Shown piece by piece: positions 59,938 to 64,000 of a stretch of DNA of 64,000 bases. The stretch's first letter is position 1. Each line of letters begins with the position of its first letter. Source of the DNA: Breviolum minutum Mf 1.05b.01 (Eukaryota > Sar > Dinophyceae > Suessiales > Symbiodiniaceae); assembly GCA_000507305.1 (NCBI GenBank), contig DF239892.1, forward strand, positions 219,782 through 283,781, read 5' to 3'. The notes under the pieces were generated by a model. That model had not been told where the DNA came from. It searched no databases and saw only the letters and a list, made by a program, of their open reading frames with translations. The position numbers and the translations under genes are program-made.

Positions 59938-59938
<1 letters not shown>

Positions 59939-61489
59939 ATGGATATTTCAAAGAAATGCAACACTCAGTTCTTATAGGCTCTCGTGTCATGTTTGCACTG
60001 TACAATTCTTTGTACCTGTATCATGACATCATAGTCTCGTAGATGTTCTTAAGATAAATTTGATGCTTATCAGATGCTTTGGACCGTTTTTTATGGTATT
60101 GCCTTGGCATGATTGAGATGCCAGAAAGACTCAACCTCAAAATCCCAAAAGGAGCTGCTACTGAGATCTAATGAGCAGTTTTCTTTGATTTTGAAAAAGT
60201 GCTTTGCTGGTGCTTCCTCCTACTTCCCCATGTGTTAAGCGCCTGGAGGCTCCGTGGCTGCTGTATCTCGTCATGGCTTTGTTGCTGCTCGACAGAGTAA
60301 TCCATCCAGGTCCAGTGTCGTCAGATGGTACTCCATAGTACTTGTAATTGCACTAAGTTGATCATAGTGCATCGGTTTATAGAATTGTGTAGAATTGTGT
60401 ACGTATATTAAGAAGAAGCAAGGCAATAAAAATATGGAACATATCTACTTCAGTTCTTTGTGTTTTCCTCCGGGTAGGGAGCTTTGTTGTAATCTGCTTG
60501 CTGTGTGTGATGGGATTTGGCAACACAAACACTGCAGACTGAGAATAGCTGACTCAATATCAACCTAGCCAATGAAGTTGATAACACTGAGGTGGTTGAT
60601 ATATACAACATGTTGGAGTGATCCCACTTCCGGTAACAGTCGCCACCAGAAAGCTTTCATGCTTAGTAGGGGGATGCCCATTTATTTTCACTTGCCACTG
60701 TTATTGAGAAGGGATCAATCATCCTATGGCATGATATGGTTGTGATATTATTTTCCACATATTGGAGGGGATTGTAGAACCTTCAATATATATATATATA
60801 TAGATGATGACTAAGGCTTGGCTTGTCACAGGGCCTGGGCAAGGTGACCTTCAGGTGTCCTTGGGTGAGATATATTTGGGAAAGCATTTTTTGAATCATG
60901 TTGACACAAGAAAACATGTCATATTATCATGATTGGAACTCCTTCATCCATCAGTGATTGGGCTCCAAAAAAAACGGAATGAACATCTATGTACATCATC
61001 TAGTTCATGGGATCCAAAGGAAGCTGAACATCTCCATGCTGCCAGGTATTTGAATTATGCCACAAATACTGTGGTGAAAAGTGCCAAGTTGGTACCCACC
61101 TTGATCATTTCCGTTGGGGAACCTCGGGGAAAACTGAGGGCTTGGCTTGGCTGTTTTAATCGAGGGAAGTGGGGGGAAGGGCAGGTTAGTTTCGGGTCCA
61201 GTTGAAAATAACAGCATATGGTTGTTGAGTTGTTGAGGTTTTTTTTGTTGATTTTGTTTTTATGTTTCCGTAGTCGTAGTTTCCGATTTCCCGATTTCTG
61301 TGGCATCTATTCCAGTTTCTGCGGAATCTTAGTCTTATTAAACATACTTCTATTCATAGAATTATTTAGACATGATCAATCATTTGGATACACACATGTC
61401 ACATGCTTGCATGATCATGTGTTTGTATAAGATATCCTGAACTTGCACACCTATTTTTGTCAAACGAAACTTGTGCAAAACCCCTCAAG
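59938..61489. other. Spacer before the nucleotide-sugar transporter exon
   Basis: No gene is supported. A short (TA)n tract lies at about 60788-60802. A hydrophobic frame near 60250-60290 (APWLLYLVMALLLLDR) might be a membrane exon, but it is short and unsupported. Confidence 0.35.
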
Positions 61490-61615
61490 GTGGTCTGGCT
61501 TCGACGGAGCATCTCGGGTGCCCAGTGGATCGCAGCATTGCTGCTGGTCTTGTCCTCCGCCTTCATGGCTCTCGGGGAACAGGCCCAATGGCATAAGGAA
61601 CTGGATGAGTTGGAT
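61490..61615 (+). CDS. Exon of an SLC35-type nucleotide-sugar transporter
   Basis: The exon lies between a CTCAAG|G acceptor and a GTGAGT donor and is exactly 42 codons. It reads VVWLRRSISGAQWIAALLLV then LSSAFMALGEQAQWHKELDE. The pattern arginines-xxS-x-x-QW-x-A-LLL followed by a small-residue helix is the SLC35A hallmark (RRLSRLQWLALLLL type), in the helix after the first drug/metabolite-transporter repeat. Such proteins carry UDP- or CMP-sugars into the Golgi. The neighbouring exons were not identified. A tail-like ORF at about 61753-61848 (SLASGRQAAEPSYNPVGLSS, stop TAG) may belong to it. Confidence 0.65.
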
Positions 61616-61960
61616 GTGAGTTGGGAAATGGAAAGTTGAAGATTGAGATACAACAAAAAATACAAAACATATTACATGTATATATGCCAGATATTATGAG
61701 TTTGATTCTGTTATTTGTGAAGCTGGGATGCTATTTAAACCAAGAAAGCTCCGACCCTGACAGCCTGGCTTCGGGTCGGCAGGCAGCTGAACCCAGCTAC
61801 AACCCCGTAGGCCTGAGCAGCTGCTTTGATGAACGTCAAACTTGCTAGTGAAACCTGGGTGACATAGTTTTGGCTGACTGGTTGGCTTTTCATTTTAATT
61901 TTTGAAATGTTGTTTGCTTGCACACTTGTTTGTTTTCATTTGCTTGCTTTAGTGTTTTTG

Positions 61961-62125
61961 ACGATGATGATGATGATGAAGATGATGAAGTTCTTACTAA
62001 TGTGTGTGTGTGCGTGTTTGTTTGATTGTTGCTCCTGTGTGTGTCTGTCTTTGTGTGAGCTTGTTTGTTTGTTTGTTTGTTTGTTTGTTTGTTTGTTTGG
62101 TCGGTCGGTCGGTCGGTCGGTCGTT
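61961..62125. repeat. Cluster of simple repeats: (GAT)n, (TTTG)n, (GGTC)n
   Basis: (GAT)n runs at 61961-61989, (TTTG)n at about 62061-62099 and (GGTC)n at about 62099-62122, with GT-rich sequence between. The cysteine/valine/phenylalanine-rich frames read through this region are repeat artefacts. Confidence 0.95.
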
Positions 62126-62458
62126 TGTTCGTTCGTTTGTTTGTTCTTTGTTCATTAGATTGTTTGCTTGCTTGATTGCTGCTTTGCTAGTTTACTTGGA
62201 CGTTTCACATGTTTTGCGACAACGGGTAGCAGGGAATATTTTGGTGATGCTGACAGTTACAACAGATATGACGCATCTTTCATTCGAGATTCACAACTAG
62301 GTAGGAAGCCAATAAGTGAATGAGGATTTACTGGTAATACTTGGTACTTTGAAATTCATCCCGACATTTTCAGGATCAGTCGAATTCCAAAGATGACGTT
62401 GAAACGCCTTTTCAGAGGCCTCGTTATTTCTGCGGTGCAGCTGCTTTGCGCAGCGCTG

Positions 62459-62577
62459 CAGGGGAATATGCAGGACTTGATGCTGGTCACTATATACAAA
62501 CAGCGCTTGCATGCCATGGCCAACTTCAAAAAAATCAGGAGAAAGCACTAAAAGATCATGGAGCTTCCATCACAGAG
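62459..62577 (+). CDS. Unassigned exon-like ORF
   Basis: After a GCTGCAG acceptor the frame reads GEYAGLDAGHYIQTALACHG then QLQKNQEKALKDHGASITE, followed by a GTTTGT donor. It has the composition of a soluble helical exon. No family is recognised and no partner exon was found. Confidence 0.4.
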
Positions 62578-64000
62578 GTTTGTGCTTGCTGCCGTAGGGC
62601 CGTAGGGTGTGTACAACATTTGTATGGTCCATGGTTGTGAAGGAATGAATGAATGAAGGAAAGAAGGAATGCATGATTTCAAGGATTTTCAAGGGATGAT
62701 AATGAAGAGCGAATACTAGGAATAATAATAATGTGATGTAGCTTTCCCTTGCAGCACTAAGCACATAAATGACCACACATAGGTGTTTTCGTTTGTGTTT
62801 TCAATAAGTTTTGTCTCGTTGAGTCGCATTGAAACCAAGTTTAGCAGCTACTTCGCAATAGGTCATTGGTTTGGATCTCGGGACTGGACATCTAGTCTAT
62901 TTTAGACGTTTGGATTTGATTTTGCATGAAGATTCCTAAGATTAGTATTCCAACTATCATCCATGCCGAAGTGGAGGCTATGGCCTATAGCAATGGTCTT
63001 GGAATGCTGGTAGTTGGAAGCCTGGCCGAACTCCAAAACTTGATCATAATGAAATTGATAGCTACGATGGCAACACCTTCTCCCCGAGGTCTTCACAGCA
63101 ATGCAGGCCATTGGTTTGAAAAGTTTGGTAGACGCCAATGCTAGGTGGTTTAGTGTCATTGTCATACGTCTTCAAGTCTTTAAAGCGGAGGTTTTAAGAA
63201 TTGAAAAGGAAAAGCAAATATGTAGGTCCACGCTTCTGAAAAGACTGTGTATACCATTGTTTGGTCTCACAAGTATCTCCAGGTGTCTGGAGAAGCAGCT
63301 CCAGCGCTGGAATTCTTTCTATCTTCAAAGTCACTCTCTCAGACTTGGTTGATTACTGTATGAGTTGCAGGCTGAGTTGCTAGGCCTGCAAAATGCGTTA
63401 ATGGAAGAAAGCCCGATAAGTCTATGTGGGTCTCATATGTAGAGTATTTGGCCTAGTAGATCCTGCAGTGACTATGCTCTGTATATATTGTTGATTGTTT
63501 TTGTATATTATCATGGACATGCTTATACTTATGCATATGTCATGTATATGTCATGCATATGTGGTACGGAGGTAAGGAGTGGTGTAACCAGTTCTTCAAT
63601 GAGCCATTGTCAGCCATAGCCGCTTCAGCTGAATGACCATGGACGAAATCTGAGGTTTGCTTTGTCGCTCTTGCTGCTTAGATCTTTGACCTTTTTCATT
63701 GGACGCTGGGCTTGATGATCAAAACATCTATGAGATATGGACGTATGTATTATGCATTATTATGCGCATATCATAAAATGATTACATTATATTGCATGTA
63801 CATACATTGTACATTACAACAGATACACATCATATGTACATATAATATGATTAAGATCATTCATTTGACGGTTGGTTGTCCAAATCTTAAAGATCAATCA
63901 ATGTGTATCAAACATTTAGAAACTGTTATTGTTGATGATTCTTCAAAATGTTGTTTCATGGTCGTGCTCTTGACTCTGCTTTGTAGGACCAGACACAAAA
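62578..64000. other. Terminal spacer with no recognised gene
   Basis: A GAAT/GAAG-rich patch lies at 62640-62670. A frame near 62955-63040 (AEVEAMAYSNGLGMLVVGSL) has weak coding character. AT-rich sequence with ATATGTCATG direct repeats lies at 63530-63560, and more AT-rich DNA at 63730-63860. Confidence 0.35.

Noticed and set aside
61907-62300. Two + strand ORFs rich in Val, Cys, Leu and Phe
   Set aside because: They are reading frames through (TTTG)n and (GGTC)n repeats, not protein-like outside them.

Overview
The window looks like nuclear DNA of a dinoflagellate, most likely a Symbiodiniaceae-type genome. Sequence similarity could not be searched, so this rests on gene structure. Every gene recognised lies on the + strand and is split into very short exons. 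Exons joined by protein-motif continuity have introns that start with GT, GC or GA, end in AG, and are almost always followed by G. That mixture of donors with the AG|G acceptor rule is known from dinoflagellates. Coding density is low, and much of the sequence is AT-rich spacer, microsatellite and tandem repeat. There is one 624-base assembly gap (17548-18171).

Layout: 1-9.6 kb holds scattered unassigned exon-like ORFs and a compound microsatellite. 9.75-10.45 kb holds exons of a leishmanolysin-type (M8) metallopeptidase. 14.9-15.6 kb is a single-exon gene for a protein with two C-terminal membrane segments, preceded by a possible degenerate dinoflagellate spliced-leader relic. The gap follows. 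At 19.45-26.04 kb two unrelated tandem arrays sit side by side, with units of about 0.9 kb and about 1.1 kb. 27.4-34.6 kb carries a many-exon superfamily-2 helicase of the YprA/MrfA/HRQ1 type, with a foldback (MITE-like) hairpin in one of its introns. 37.6-43.4 kb carries a folate/biopterin (BT1-type) major-facilitator transporter. 48.28-50.21 kb carries a class IV (SIRT6/SIRT7-like) sirtuin whose introns are mostly non-GT. 55.58-57.43 kb is an intronless, frame-broken P-loop NTPase resembling Crinkler/RHS-type transposon-derived proteins. 61.5 kb has one exon of an SLC35-type nucleotide-sugar transporter. The rest has weaker exon-like ORFs, simple repeats and AT-rich spacer.

The genes do not form a shared pathway. 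The coherent theme is genome architecture: one-directional gene order, micro-exons down to 17 nt, a mixed GT/GC/GA intron system, an intronless broken ORF, a 50-bp perfect element in inverted orientation at 17.3 and 53.6 kb, and large tandem arrays. Of 26 introns placed by reading-frame and motif continuity, 10 start GT, 7 GC and 9 GA. 24 of the 26 acceptors are AG|G.
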